DNA from: Ch67 sp041395845
GTDB lineage: Bacteria > Pseudomonadota > Gammaproteobacteria > Pseudomonadales > Ketobacteraceae
Reading direction: 5' to 3'
NCBI GenBank assembly: GCA_041395845.1
Contig: JAWKZS010000018.1
Location: 1 to 64,000, forward strand
Length of the DNA: 64,000 nucleotides
The notes beneath the pieces are model-generated. The model was not told the origin of the DNA. It ran no database searches and saw only the letters and a list, made by a program, of their open reading frames with translations. The stretch's first letter is position 1. Every line of letters starts with the position of its first letter. This document shows, piece by piece, positions 50,913-59,421 of the stretch. A program made the position numbers and the translations under genes.

Positions 50913-51626
50913 TTATTCCCCGGCGCCGGTGGAGAGGGTGGAAAACAGGCTGTTGTCATCGTCACGCTGTTCGGCGTCTGCAGATTCGGCATCGGGCAGG
51001 CTGTCACCCAGATGCTGCAGCACCGTGTCATTGACGAAGCTGGTAATGCCGGGCCGAATCCGCAACCAGGCATCCGGCTGCATGGCATCGAAGCCCTGCG
51101 CAGTATGCACCAGACGCAGCTGACGCAAGCGGCGGAACAGTTGATCGCGCTCGGTTTTCTTTACCGGCAGCGTGCGATTCAGCAGATTCTTCAGAGCGAT
51201 GCCCAAGGCTTCCAGCGACAGCGTCACCGCGCCCTGGTCATCCACCTGCCCTTCCCGCAGGGCTTTGTCGTATTCCGCCCGCAGCACCAGCACGGTGGCG
51301 ACTTCCTGCTGGTTCAGGGTCGCCCGCAGACCGCTGTTGAACGGCTGATGCTCGTCGTCCGGCAATCCGGGCACCTGGGCGCCGGGCGGAAACAGCCGTA
51401 CGAAATGGAAACGGCGGTCGTGCTGGATACGTACCCGCAGCGGCGCCAGATAATCTTCCACCAGATCCTGCAGCTGCAGGTAACGGTCGTAAAGCTGTTC
51501 TTCCACCTGGCTTTCGTCACGGCAGATGACACCGTAATCCAGCAGGCGGATCAGTAGCTCGCTGAATTCATCGGATGAAAACTGTTTACTGGCCAGTTTT
51601 TGTTGAAGGAGTTCGGTCAGTGTCAT
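50913..51626 (-). CDS. jetB: Wadjet subunit JetB (MksE), DUF4194
   Basis: This 237-residue winged-helix kite-type subunit bridges the kleisin and the SMC heads. It matches the DUF4194/JetB profile in size, position and segments such as ELLIRLLDYGVICRD, RRFHFVRLFPPG and ALGIALKNLLNRTLPV. Its ATG overlaps the jetA stop by 4 bases (ATGA), and its stop is 2 bases before jetC, so stoichiometric co-translation is expected. Confidence 0.88.
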   Translation of the reverse strand: MTLTELLQQKLASKQFSSDEFSELLIRLLDYGVICRDESQVEEQLYDRYLQLQDLVEDYLAPLRVRIQHDRRFHFVRLFPPGAQVPGLPDDEHQPFNSGLRATLNQQEVATVLVLRAEYDKALREGQVDDQGAVTLSLEALGIALKNLLNRTLPVKKTERDQLFRRLRQLRLVHTAQGFDAMQPDAWLRIRPGITSFVNDTVLQHLGDSLPDAESADAEQRDDDNSLFSTLSTGAGE

Positions 51627-53083
51627 GATGGCTCTGCAGATGATGCGGCAGGTTCGTCCTGCTGCAGTTCAATGTGGAATACGTCGAATTTATCGAAATA
51701 ATCGTTGTGGGCATCGCTGCCGGAATAGGACACACGGAAGCGGTAGTCGCTGTCGAAGGACTGGTGCGACGCGGTTTCCACCGCATGGGCCATGGCCAGC
51801 AGATCGCGAGCGTTGTGGACCGGCAGATCGCGGGTACTGATGATGCGGCCACCGGCCATGGCGTTGATCACGTAGTCACGCAAACCTTCGTTGTGCATGA
51901 CAAAGGCCTGATCCAGCAGCGTTTGCACCAGCAGGGCCCGACGGCCTTCCGGCGAAATATCGTCTTCTGCTTCATCGACCCGGGTTTGCAGCGGCGTTTG
52001 TTCCTTGCGCTGGGTCAGTTTTACCTGTTCCGGATCAATCAGCTGCAGGTGCAGGGTCGCCAGGTTCTGGCCTGCTTCCGTTAGCCGCTGTTCCTGCTGC
52101 TCCACCGGCAACTGCGCCAGGCGCCGGCAGATATCCACCACATCATTGTCGCGCTGGGCATTCAGGTACGACAGCTGGCGGATGATGATATCCGCCCGCT
52201 TGGTAAAGCCCTGCAACGCCCGCCGCAATGCCGGCAACATCAGATCGGCGGCCCGGCGCATGCGGTCTTCGATGGCATCCAGAATCAGGTACAGCACCGA
52301 GCGGCCCGGCTGCGCCAGTTCCGGCACCAGCTGACGCACTTTCTTTTCCGCGTCGTGTTTGAATTCCTTGCGCTTGCGGCGGATGCGATCAATCACGTCC
52401 TGAATCGCATCCCGGTGTTTTTCCACGCTGTCTGCTGATAGCCGCACCGACACATCCGGCTGAAAGCGTTTTTCCATGAAATCGAAGAAATGTTCGGTGG
52501 CCTGCTGCACCAGCAGCTGTGCCTCAACTTCACGCACCAGTTCGCGTTTGCGTTCTTCCAGCTCGGCAATGACATCGGTGAAATCGCTGATGATGCGTTC
52601 GGAATACTCGTAGGCATCCAGCAGATCGTGAACTTCGCCCCGGTTGAGAAAGGCTTCCAGCGCATTGAGGGTATTGCGGGTGTTGCGGTGACGGGTCCGC
52701 ACCGAGGCACGTCCCAGCTCGGCAAAAGACTGGGTAAACAGCCGGCCCATGCGGGAAAACGGAAAGGTGCTGTGCAGGGTCGCCTGATCCACCTGCTTTT
52801 CCAGCCAGCCATGTTCCAGTAGCTGATTCAGAATCCAGTTGGCCTGTTCCCGTTCCGATTTGAAGCGGGTTTCGGCGTCAAATTCACTGCCGTCCAGCAG
52901 CGGCGCCCGGGCCAGGGCCTCCTCGAAGATTTCCAGCACCTGATCGCGCTGCAGCGACTCGCCGTAATCCGCGCTTTCGCTGTACTGACGCTCATACAGC
53001 AGGCGCAGGCACTCGACGATCTGTTCACGGTATTTGCTGGTGAGAGGGCGGAAAAACTGGCTTCGGGAATCTTGGAAAAACAT
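51623..53083 (-). CDS. jetA: Wadjet kleisin-like subunit JetA (MksF)
   Basis: This largely helical protein of about 486 residues is the kleisin subunit of Wadjet, closing the SMC ring. It matches the JetA/MksF (DUF3375-type) family in the N-terminal block MFFQDSRSQFFRPLTSKYRE, the helical middle (NTRNTLNALEAFLNRGEVHDLL) and its place as first gene. ATG 53083 is chosen because family members begin at this block; the frame extends to a GTG at 53230, but that stretch looks like leader sequence. No obvious ribosome site precedes either start. Confidence 0.87.
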   Translation of the reverse strand: MFFQDSRSQFFRPLTSKYREQIVECLRLLYERQYSESADYGESLQRDQVLEIFEEALARAPLLDGSEFDAETRFKSEREQANWILNQLLEHGWLEKQVDQATLHSTFPFSRMGRLFTQSFAELGRASVRTRHRNTRNTLNALEAFLNRGEVHDLLDAYEYSERIISDFTDVIAELEERKRELVREVEAQLLVQQATEHFFDFMEKRFQPDVSVRLSADSVEKHRDAIQDVIDRIRRKRKEFKHDAEKKVRQLVPELAQPGRSVLYLILDAIEDRMRRAADLMLPALRRALQGFTKRADIIIRQLSYLNAQRDNDVVDICRRLAQLPVEQQEQRLTEAGQNLATLHLQLIDPEQVKLTQRKEQTPLQTRVDEAEDDISPEGRRALLVQTLLDQAFVMHNEGLRDYVINAMAGGRIISTRDLPVHNARDLLAMAHAVETASHQSFDSDYRFRVSYSGSDAHNDYFDKFDVFHIELQQDEPAASSAEPS

Positions 53084-53256
53084 GGGGGATGGCGCAGGCC
53101 CTTGTACTAAACCCGGAATGATAGGCCGGTACGTGGGCGGCGCCAATGGGTTTTTGAAGAACCGGGCGGGATTGCTGTCATATTTATTAGATCTGTAACT
53201 ATATTGATCACCATAAAAGGGATGCCGCACACCAAAGCTTCCAATTATTCGCCAAT

Positions 53257-53285
53257 TTGCCCTTTTTATAACGGTTCGCTATACT
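53257..53285 (+). promoter_or_regulatory. Sigma-70-like promoter of the NAGGN operon
   Basis: TTGCCC and TATACT are separated by 17 bases; transcription would start about 28 bases before the ATG at 53320. The rest of the 236-base divergent region towards jetA is AT-rich and shows no clear jetA promoter. Confidence 0.6.
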
Positions 53286-53319
53286 GACCACTCTATTTTG
53301 AACTCAAAATATATTTATC

Positions 53320-55092
53320 ATGTGTGGAATCAACGGCGAATACCGGTTTGACCAGCAATCCCCCGATCTTTCTATCCTGCAATCCATCAATGTGAAACAG
53401 CGGGCCCGCGGCCCGGACAGCAGTGGCCTGTTCCATCAGGGACGGGTGGCACTCGGCCACAGCCGCCTGATGATCATGGATCTGGCCCCCGAATCCCAGC
53501 AACCGATGACAGACGCCACCCTGGGCCTGACCCTGGTGTTCAACGGCGCGATTTACAACTATCCGCAGCTGCGCGATGAACTGCGTCTGATGGGGTACAA
53601 ATTCTTTTCCGGTGGCGACACCGAAGTGGTGCTCAAGGCCTTCCATGCCTGGGGGCCGGACTGTCTGCAGCGTTTCAATGGCATGTTTGCGTTTGCCATC
53701 TGGAACCGCAATGACGATCGTCTCTTCATCGCCCGTGACCGGCTTGGCATCAAGCCCTTCTATTACACGGCCAATGCCCGCCTCTTCCGCTTTGCGTCGG
53801 CCTTGCCCGCACTGCTGCATACGCCGGACACCGGTCATGACATAGACCCGGCTGCGCTGAATTTCTATCTGAATTTCCACGCCGTAGTACCGGCGCCGCA
53901 CACCCTGTTCCGCGATATCCGCAAACTGCCACCGGGCCATTGTGGCTGGATTAACCCGGACGGCAATGTGCAGATCGAACGCTGGTGGCAACTGAGCGCC
54001 CAACCCCAACCCGGCGATGCACAATATTCCGAAGACGACTGGAAACAGGCGTTGCTGGAACAGCTGCGGGCCGCCGTGCGCCGGCGCAATCTGGCTGCGG
54101 TGGATGTGGGTGTGCTGCTGTCCGGTGGTGTCGATTCCAGCCTTCTGGTGGGACTGCTGGCCGAATTCAAGCAGTCGCCGATTGAAACCTTTTCCATCGG
54201 CTTTGACGCGGTGGGTGACGAAGCCGGCGACGAATTCCGCTATTCCGATCTGATTGCGGAGCACTTCCGCACATCGCATCACCAGATCCGGATTCCGCCG
54301 CAGCAATTGCGCGACACCCTGCCGGATGCCATTGCCGCCATGTCGGAGCCGATGGTCAGTCACGACTGCGTGGCGTTCTATCTGCTGGCCCATGAAGTGC
54401 GCAAACACTGCCGGGTCGTACAGAGCGGTCAGGGCGCCGATGAGATTCTGGGTGGCTATCACTGGTATCCACCGCTGCAAAACAGTACGACACCCTATGA
54501 AACCTATCGCGCGGCGTTTTTCGATCGCGACCACGAAGAATTCCTGCAAACGGTGCAACCGGCGTGGCAAATTCACGATGCGGCCGGCGATTATGTGCGG
54601 GATTTCTTTGCTGCTCACAACACACCGGATGGCGTCAGCAAAGCTCTGCTGCTGGATACCACCGTGATGCTGGTGGACGATCCGGTGAAGCGGGTGGACA
54701 ACATGACCATGGCTGCGAGCCTGGAAGCACGGGTGCCCTTCCTCGATCACGAACTGGTGGAATTCGCCATGCGGATTCCGTCCGATCTGAAAGTCCGTGA
54801 CGGCGGCAAATGGATTCTGAAAGAAGTGGCGCGCCAGGTGATTCCGGCGGCGGTGATCGATCGTCCCAAGGGCTATTTTCCGGTGCCGGCACTGAAATAC
54901 CTGCGCGGGGAATTCCTCGAGTGGATTACCGCCACGCTGACCAGCGAACGGGCGCAGCAGCGCGGCCTGTTCAGTCCGGCCTATGTGAACCACCTGCTGC
55001 AGAACCCGGAGCAACACATCACGCCGTTGCGCGGTTCCAAGCTGTGGCAGCTGGGCCTGCTGGAACTCTGGCTGCAAACCCAAGGACTCTGA
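53320..55092 (+). CDS. N-acetylglutaminylglutamine amidotransferase (AsnB-like, NAGGN synthesis)
   Basis: This 590-residue asparagine-synthetase-like enzyme has an N-terminal glutaminase domain with nucleophile Cys2 (MCGINGEYRF) and NGAIYNY, and a C-terminal synthetase domain with the ATP pyrophosphatase loop LLSGGVDSSLL (about 267-277). In the NAGGN pathway this enzyme amidates N-acetylglutaminylglutamine, forming the neutral dipeptide osmolyte. Assignment to NAGGN rather than asparagine synthesis comes from the adjacent ngg and M42 peptidase genes, which form the standard three-gene cluster. The next gene starts 1 base after the stop. Confidence 0.9.
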   Translation: MCGINGEYRFDQQSPDLSILQSINVKQRARGPDSSGLFHQGRVALGHSRLMIMDLAPESQQPMTDATLGLTLVFNGAIYNYPQLRDELRLMGYKFFSGGDTEVVLKAFHAWGPDCLQRFNGMFAFAIWNRNDDRLFIARDRLGIKPFYYTANARLFRFASALPALLHTPDTGHDIDPAALNFYLNFHAVVPAPHTLFRDIRKLPPGHCGWINPDGNVQIERWWQLSAQPQPGDAQYSEDDWKQALLEQLRAAVRRRNLAAVDVGVLLSGGVDSSLLVGLLAEFKQSPIETFSIGFDAVGDEAGDEFRYSDLIAEHFRTSHHQIRIPPQQLRDTLPDAIAAMSEPMVSHDCVAFYLLAHEVRKHCRVVQSGQGADEILGGYHWYPPLQNSTTPYETYRAAFFDRDHEEFLQTVQPAWQIHDAAGDYVRDFFAAHNTPDGVSKALLLDTTVMLVDDPVKRVDNMTMAASLEARVPFLDHELVEFAMRIPSDLKVRDGGKWILKEVARQVIPAAVIDRPKGYFPVPALKYLRGEFLEWITATLTSERAQQRGLFSPAYVNHLLQNPEQHITPLRGSKLWQLGLLELWLQTQGL

Positions 55093-55093
55093 C

Positions 55094-56842
55094 ATGGCTT
55101 TTCCGATCCAGCATCGCCACGATCGCATGATGCGCCAGCGCTCGCCATCGTTCGAACAGTTCAAGGCGGCCCATCGTCGTGAAGACATGAACGACATTCC
55201 CAAGAACGTCATCGTGCATTGTGGCTGGGGCCGGTTCATCGTCGGCCACACCTTTGAAGACGATGCCGTGCTGGCGGAAGCCGTAGTAGCGGAAGCCAGT
55301 GGCGAACGGGACATTGCGCTGTACGTATCGCGGCCACAAGTGGTGCTGAATCACGCGCCCCAGCAGCTGTTTCTTGATCCGTCCGACACGTTGCGGGTAT
55401 GGATGAATGAATATATGCCACGCAATCGTCCGTTGCAGCATATCCATGTCCGCCGCGCCACCACACCGGAAGATGCGCGCCATATCAACCGCATCTACAA
55501 GAAACGCCACATGATGCCGATCGCCGGTGATCACATTGTCCAGCATCGCAATTCCAAGCAGCTGATCTACCTGATCGCAGAAGACACTACCAGCGGTGAA
55601 GTGCTGGGCACGGTTATGGGCATCAATCATCGCGCGCTGTTTCGCGATCCCTGCAACGGCAGCAGCCTGTGGTGTCTGGCGGTGGATCCGCAATGCAAGG
55701 CGCCCAATGTGGGCGAGGCGCTGGTGCGTTATCTGGTGGAATATATGCAGGTGCGTGGCTGCGAACATCTGGATCTGTCGGTGCTGCACGACAACAGCGC
55801 GGCGAAAAAGCTGTACGCCAAACTGAATTTCAAACCGATCCAGACCTTTGCCATCAAAAAGAAAAACGCCTTCAACGAAAAGCTGTTTGTCGGCAAAACC
55901 ACGCACCAGCAACTCAATCCCTATGCCACCATCATCATTGATGAAGCACTGGCGCGTGGCATCGAAGTGAGCATCGATGATGCCGACGCCAATCTGTTCA
56001 CCCTGACCCAGGGTGGCCGCAGTATCCGCTGCCATGAATCACTGACTGACCTGACCAGTGCCGTTACCATGACCCTGTGTCAGAACAAGCATCTGACCCA
56101 GCGCTGTCTGCAACGTGCCGGCCTGCGGATTCCCGCCTTCCGCCTGCATGCTGACATGGCATCCAGCACTGACTTTCTGCAGCAGCATCAGTCCATTGTG
56201 GTGAAACCGGCGGACAGCGAACAGGGCAAAGGCATCTGCTGTGATATCCGCGATGACGATACCCTGCAAGCCGCCATTGTCGCGGCGCAGCAGATTTCCC
56301 CCACGGTGATGCTGGAAAGCTATCACGCCGGCCAGGATCTGCGCATTGTAGTGATCGGCTACGAAGTGGTGGCCGCTGCCATCCGCAAACCGGCAGAGAT
56401 CGTCGGCGATGGCCATACCTGCGTGCGCGAGCTGGTGGAAAAACAGAGCCGGCGTCGCGCTGCAGCCACCGGTGGCGAAAGCCGGATTCCGCTGGATGAT
56501 GAAACCCGTCGCTGTCTGCAGCTGCAGGGGCTGGACTGGGACAGCATCCCCGCTGAAGGCCAGATCATCGCCGTGCGTAAAACCGCAAACCTGCATACCG
56601 GCGGCACCCTGATTGATGTCACCGATCAATTGCATCCGACACTGAAGGCCGCTGCCATGCAGGCAGCCCGTGCGCTGCAGATTCCGGTCACCGGGATCGA
56701 CATGATGATCACCGCAGCGGATCAACCCGATTACGTCATCATCGAAGCCAACGAGCGTCCGGGCCTTGCCAATCACGAACCGCAACCGACAGCGCAGAAA
56801 TTTATCGACCTGCTGTTTCCGCTGTCCGAACAGGTGTTTTGA
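55094..56842 (+). CDS. ngg: N-acetylglutaminylglutamine synthetase (GNAT/ATP-grasp fusion)
   Basis: This 582-residue fusion has an N-terminal GNAT acetyltransferase domain (about 110-260, with LWCLAVDPQCKAPNVGEALVR) and a C-terminal ATP-grasp ligase (about 290-580, with IVVKPADSEQGKGI, GIDMMITAADQPDYVIIEAN and RPGLANHEPQP). It acetylates glutamine and joins a second glutamine to make N-acetylglutaminylglutamine. It is translationally linked to the amidotransferase upstream and the peptidase 1 base downstream. Osmotic induction is expected from the pathway but not visible here. Confidence 0.92.
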   Translation: MAFPIQHRHDRMMRQRSPSFEQFKAAHRREDMNDIPKNVIVHCGWGRFIVGHTFEDDAVLAEAVVAEASGERDIALYVSRPQVVLNHAPQQLFLDPSDTLRVWMNEYMPRNRPLQHIHVRRATTPEDARHINRIYKKRHMMPIAGDHIVQHRNSKQLIYLIAEDTTSGEVLGTVMGINHRALFRDPCNGSSLWCLAVDPQCKAPNVGEALVRYLVEYMQVRGCEHLDLSVLHDNSAAKKLYAKLNFKPIQTFAIKKKNAFNEKLFVGKTTHQQLNPYATIIIDEALARGIEVSIDDADANLFTLTQGGRSIRCHESLTDLTSAVTMTLCQNKHLTQRCLQRAGLRIPAFRLHADMASSTDFLQQHQSIVVKPADSEQGKGICCDIRDDDTLQAAIVAAQQISPTVMLESYHAGQDLRIVVIGYEVVAAAIRKPAEIVGDGHTCVRELVEKQSRRRAAATGGESRIPLDDETRRCLQLQGLDWDSIPAEGQIIAVRKTANLHTGGTLIDVTDQLHPTLKAAAMQAARALQIPVTGIDMMITAADQPDYVIIEANERPGLANHEPQPTAQKFIDLLFPLSEQVF

Positions 56843-56843
56843 C

Positions 56844-58016
56844 ATGAACAAGGAATCCTACGTCGTCAACGAGGACTATCTGAAAAAAGTCCTGCTGGAA
56901 CTGCTCGCCATTCCCTGCCCCACCGGTTTTACCGATCGTGCGGTGGTGTATGTGTGTGAACACCTGAAAGAACTGGGTGTCGAATTCGAACTGATGCGCC
57001 GGGGAACCATTCGGGCAAAAGTACCGGGCGCGCAACATTACCCTGGCCGCGCCGTCGTCACCCATCTGGACACCATCGGCGCCATGGTGCGGGAAATCAA
57101 ACCCAACGGCCGCCTTGCCATCACGCCCGTAGGCCACTGGTCCAGCCGTTTTTCCGAAGGCGCCCGGGTAACCGTATTCAGCGACCAGCGCCGGTTCCGC
57201 GGCAGTGTGTTGCCACTGATGGCCGCCGGTCACGCCTTCAATGAAGCGATCGATACCCAGCCGGTGAGCTGGGATCAGGTGGAAATCCGGGTCGATGAAC
57301 CCATCAAACACAGCATGGACGCGGATGCCGCCGGCATTCAGGTAGGGGATTTCGTGGCGTTCGATCCGAATCCGGAATTCCTGTCCAACGGCTACATCGT
57401 GTCGCGGCATCTGGACAACAAGGCCGGCGTCGCCTGTGTGCTCACCGCACTGAAGACCCTGCGCGATTACAACCTGCCGGTGCCGTTCGACTGCTTTCCG
57501 ATTTTCACATTGTCAGAAGAAGTCGGATCCGGCGCCAGTCATGCGCTGCATGATGACATAACCGAATTCGTCGGCGTGGATATCGGGCCGGTGGCCAACG
57601 GGCAGAATGCCCAAGAATTTGGCGTAACGGTGGCAATCAAGGATTCCAGCGGACCATTTGATTATCACCTGACACGGCATCTGCTGAACATCTGCCAGCA
57701 ACAGCAGATTCCCCATCAGCGCGATGTATTCCGTTTCTATTACAGCGATGCCATTTCAGCGGTGCAGGCAGGACACGATATCCGCCATGCCCTGCTGACA
57801 TTTGGCACCGACGCCACGCACGGTTATGAACGTACACACATGTCGGCACTGAACGCCGTCACCAGCACGCTGGTGCATTACATGCTCAGCCAGCCCACCG
57901 TTTCCAGCGACCGGCTGCAGCATGCCACATTGAGTGATTTCACCCATCAACTGGCGACGGACGATATTCCGCGGAGCGAAGGCACTCACCTGCCTGATCC
58001 CAAGCAGCTGTTCTGA
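56844..58016 (+). CDS. M42-family peptidase of the NAGGN osmoprotectant system
   Basis: This 390-residue metallo-aminopeptidase-like protein of family M42 shows the two-zinc ligands in TRAVVTHLDTIGAM-type context (VVTHLDTIG), SRHLDNKAGV (bridging Asp), LSEEVGSGASH (general-base Glu pair), VGVDIGP (Asp) and GTDATHGYERTHM (His). It is the third gene of the NAGGN cluster, where it has been proposed to degrade or process the dipeptide; its role is not firmly established. ATG 56844 begins 1 base after the ngg stop. It converges with the GST-like gene 3 bases away. Confidence 0.88.
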   Translation: MNKESYVVNEDYLKKVLLELLAIPCPTGFTDRAVVYVCEHLKELGVEFELMRRGTIRAKVPGAQHYPGRAVVTHLDTIGAMVREIKPNGRLAITPVGHWSSRFSEGARVTVFSDQRRFRGSVLPLMAAGHAFNEAIDTQPVSWDQVEIRVDEPIKHSMDADAAGIQVGDFVAFDPNPEFLSNGYIVSRHLDNKAGVACVLTALKTLRDYNLPVPFDCFPIFTLSEEVGSGASHALHDDITEFVGVDIGPVANGQNAQEFGVTVAIKDSSGPFDYHLTRHLLNICQQQQIPHQRDVFRFYYSDAISAVQAGHDIRHALLTFGTDATHGYERTHMSALNAVTSTLVHYMLSQPTVSSDRLQHATLSDFTHQLATDDIPRSEGTHLPDPKQLF

Positions 58017-58019
58017 TGG

Positions 58020-58787
58020 TCAGCGCCGGTAGGTCTGCTCCAGATACCGCAGAATATCGGCGGATTCAAACAGGTCGACACCGGTGTTCGGATCGATCAG
58101 GTACGGCACCTGCACATTGCCGTGCTCGGCAAAAAACGTGGAACGCTTGGTATTCGGCAGTGGCTTGTAAGGCCCCAGATGCAGGCGGAAATTGGCCGGA
58201 CCCACGTCGGCGCGCTGCTGCTTGCCAATGTTGATCAGTACGTAGGGCAGTTCCAGTTCAGACAGTTTTTCCCGTACCAGACGTGAATAGGGGCTGGATT
58301 CGAAGCTGTACAACGTCAGGACCTGCTGTGCACCTTTGGATGGCACTGCGCGGACGCCCTGCCCGCCCCGCACCCGGGTGGCCAGCTCCGACAGCAGCAG
58401 ATTGAATGCCGTCGGACGCAGCGGCCCTGGCGCATCCTTGTGGGCATATTCGCGAAACAGATAGGCCACGATGGCATCGGCATCCGCCAGTTTGGTGCCA
58501 GTATTCGGATCGAACATGAATGGTACTTGCAGCGCACCAGATACGGCGCGCAGCTGATCCTGATAGCGGGTACCGCCCTCGGGCACCGGGATGATTTTCA
58601 CATCCAGATTGAGTTCGGTGCAGGCCTCGCGCACCAGACGGCATTTGGCACAACCTTCGCGGTCATACAGCTCTGGCAACTGGGCCGGCTGCTGCACCTT
58701 GCGACTGGCACTGCTGCCGCGCCAGCCGCGCAAGGTAGAAGCCAAAACGGAACTGGTCACATCGAGTGCCCGGTTAACTGAAACCAT
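58020..58787 (-). CDS. Tandem thioredoxin-fold/GST N-domain protein
   Basis: This 255-residue protein has two consecutive glutaredoxin/GST-N-terminal-type thioredoxin folds. The first has LYDREGCAKCRLVREA and a cis-proline region VPFMFDPNTG; the second has LYSFESSPYSRLVREKL and VPYLIDPNTGVDLFES. The first keeps a CxxC pair and the second does not. No C-terminal GST helical domain is present, so this is not a standard glutathione transferase. GGAG lies 8 bases before the ATG. It is divergent from the MarR regulator, which could control it. Confidence 0.8.
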   Translation of the reverse strand: MVSVNRALDVTSSVLASTLRGWRGSSASRKVQQPAQLPELYDREGCAKCRLVREACTELNLDVKIIPVPEGGTRYQDQLRAVSGALQVPFMFDPNTGTKLADADAIVAYLFREYAHKDAPGPLRPTAFNLLLSELATRVRGGQGVRAVPSKGAQQVLTLYSFESSPYSRLVREKLSELELPYVLINIGKQQRADVGPANFRLHLGPYKPLPNTKRSTFFAEHGNVQVPYLIDPNTGVDLFESADILRYLEQTYRR

Positions 58788-58892
58788 TGCTGAAACTCCT
58801 GTAGCGGCAAAGAAAGGTCAATTCGATAGCTGTCGAATCATGATCCCTGCTTCCGCCGCCGGATTCAAGCCCGCCAAACGACAGGATTGCCT

Positions 58893-58898
58893 TATAAT
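58893..58898 (+). promoter_or_regulatory. -10 element of the MarR gene
   Basis: A consensus TATAAT 31 bases before ATG 58930; no good -35 is seen. It supports the start at 58930 over an in-frame ATG at 58897, which would overlap this element. Confidence 0.45.
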
Positions 58899-58929
58899 GA
58901 CGCTTCTTTTCGACCTGGCATTCAATGAC

Positions 58930-59421
58930 ATGAACAATATCGAAGCTGTACTGGTTGCGTTGCGCCGGGTAATCCGCGCCACCGACCTGCATTCCAAGCG
59001 CCTCAGCAAGGTGGCCGGCCTCACCGCGCCCCAGCTGCTGATCCTGCAGACCCTGCGCAACAAGGGGGATCTGCCCGCCGGCGAGATTGCCAATGACATC
59101 AGTCTGAGCCAGGCCACCGTCACCACCATCATGGACCGGCTGGAATCCCGCAACCTGATTACCCGCCAGCGTTCCGACCCGGACAAGCGCAAGGTGATTG
59201 CCTCGATCACGCCCGCCGGACTCGAAATCCTCAGTCACGCCCCAATGCCACTGCAGGAGCACTTCGTGCGCAAGTTCAGCAGCCTGCAGGAATGGGAACA
59301 GACCGCGATCATCTCTTCGTTACAGCGCGTCGCCAGTATGATGGACGCCGAGAACATCGATGCCTCGCCAGTACTGGATGTGGGTGCACTGGACCGGGTA
59401 CCGGATTCAGACAAGTTCTGA
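58930..59421 (+). CDS. MarR-family transcriptional regulator
   Basis: This 163-residue regulator has a winged helix-turn-helix: LTAPQLLILQTLRNKGDLPA, ISLSQATVTTIMDRLESRNLI, and the wing TRQRSDPDKRKVIASITPAG. MarR proteins repress nearby efflux or stress genes and release DNA on binding small phenolic or oxidising ligands. It is divergent from the GST-like gene and converges with the RND pump gene, overlapping it by 15 bases; control of the GST-like gene is the more likely, since they share an upstream region. Confidence 0.87.
   Translation: MNNIEAVLVALRRVIRATDLHSKRLSKVAGLTAPQLLILQTLRNKGDLPAGEIANDISLSQATVTTIMDRLESRNLITRQRSDPDKRKVIASITPAGLEILSHAPMPLQEHFVRKFSSLQEWEQTAIISSLQRVASMMDAENIDASPVLDVGALDRVPDSDKF

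Noticed and set aside
46135..53083. Wadjet locus as a mobile island
   Set aside because: No integrase, direct-repeat ends or tRNA attachment site flank it, and it overlaps a housekeeping pseudouridine synthase gene at one end; compositional tests could not be run.
53293..55314. Open frame of 673 codons on the minus strand, antisense to the NAGGN amidotransferase gene
   Set aside because: Its translation has no recognisable motif and mirrors the third-position GC bias of the real gene on the plus strand.
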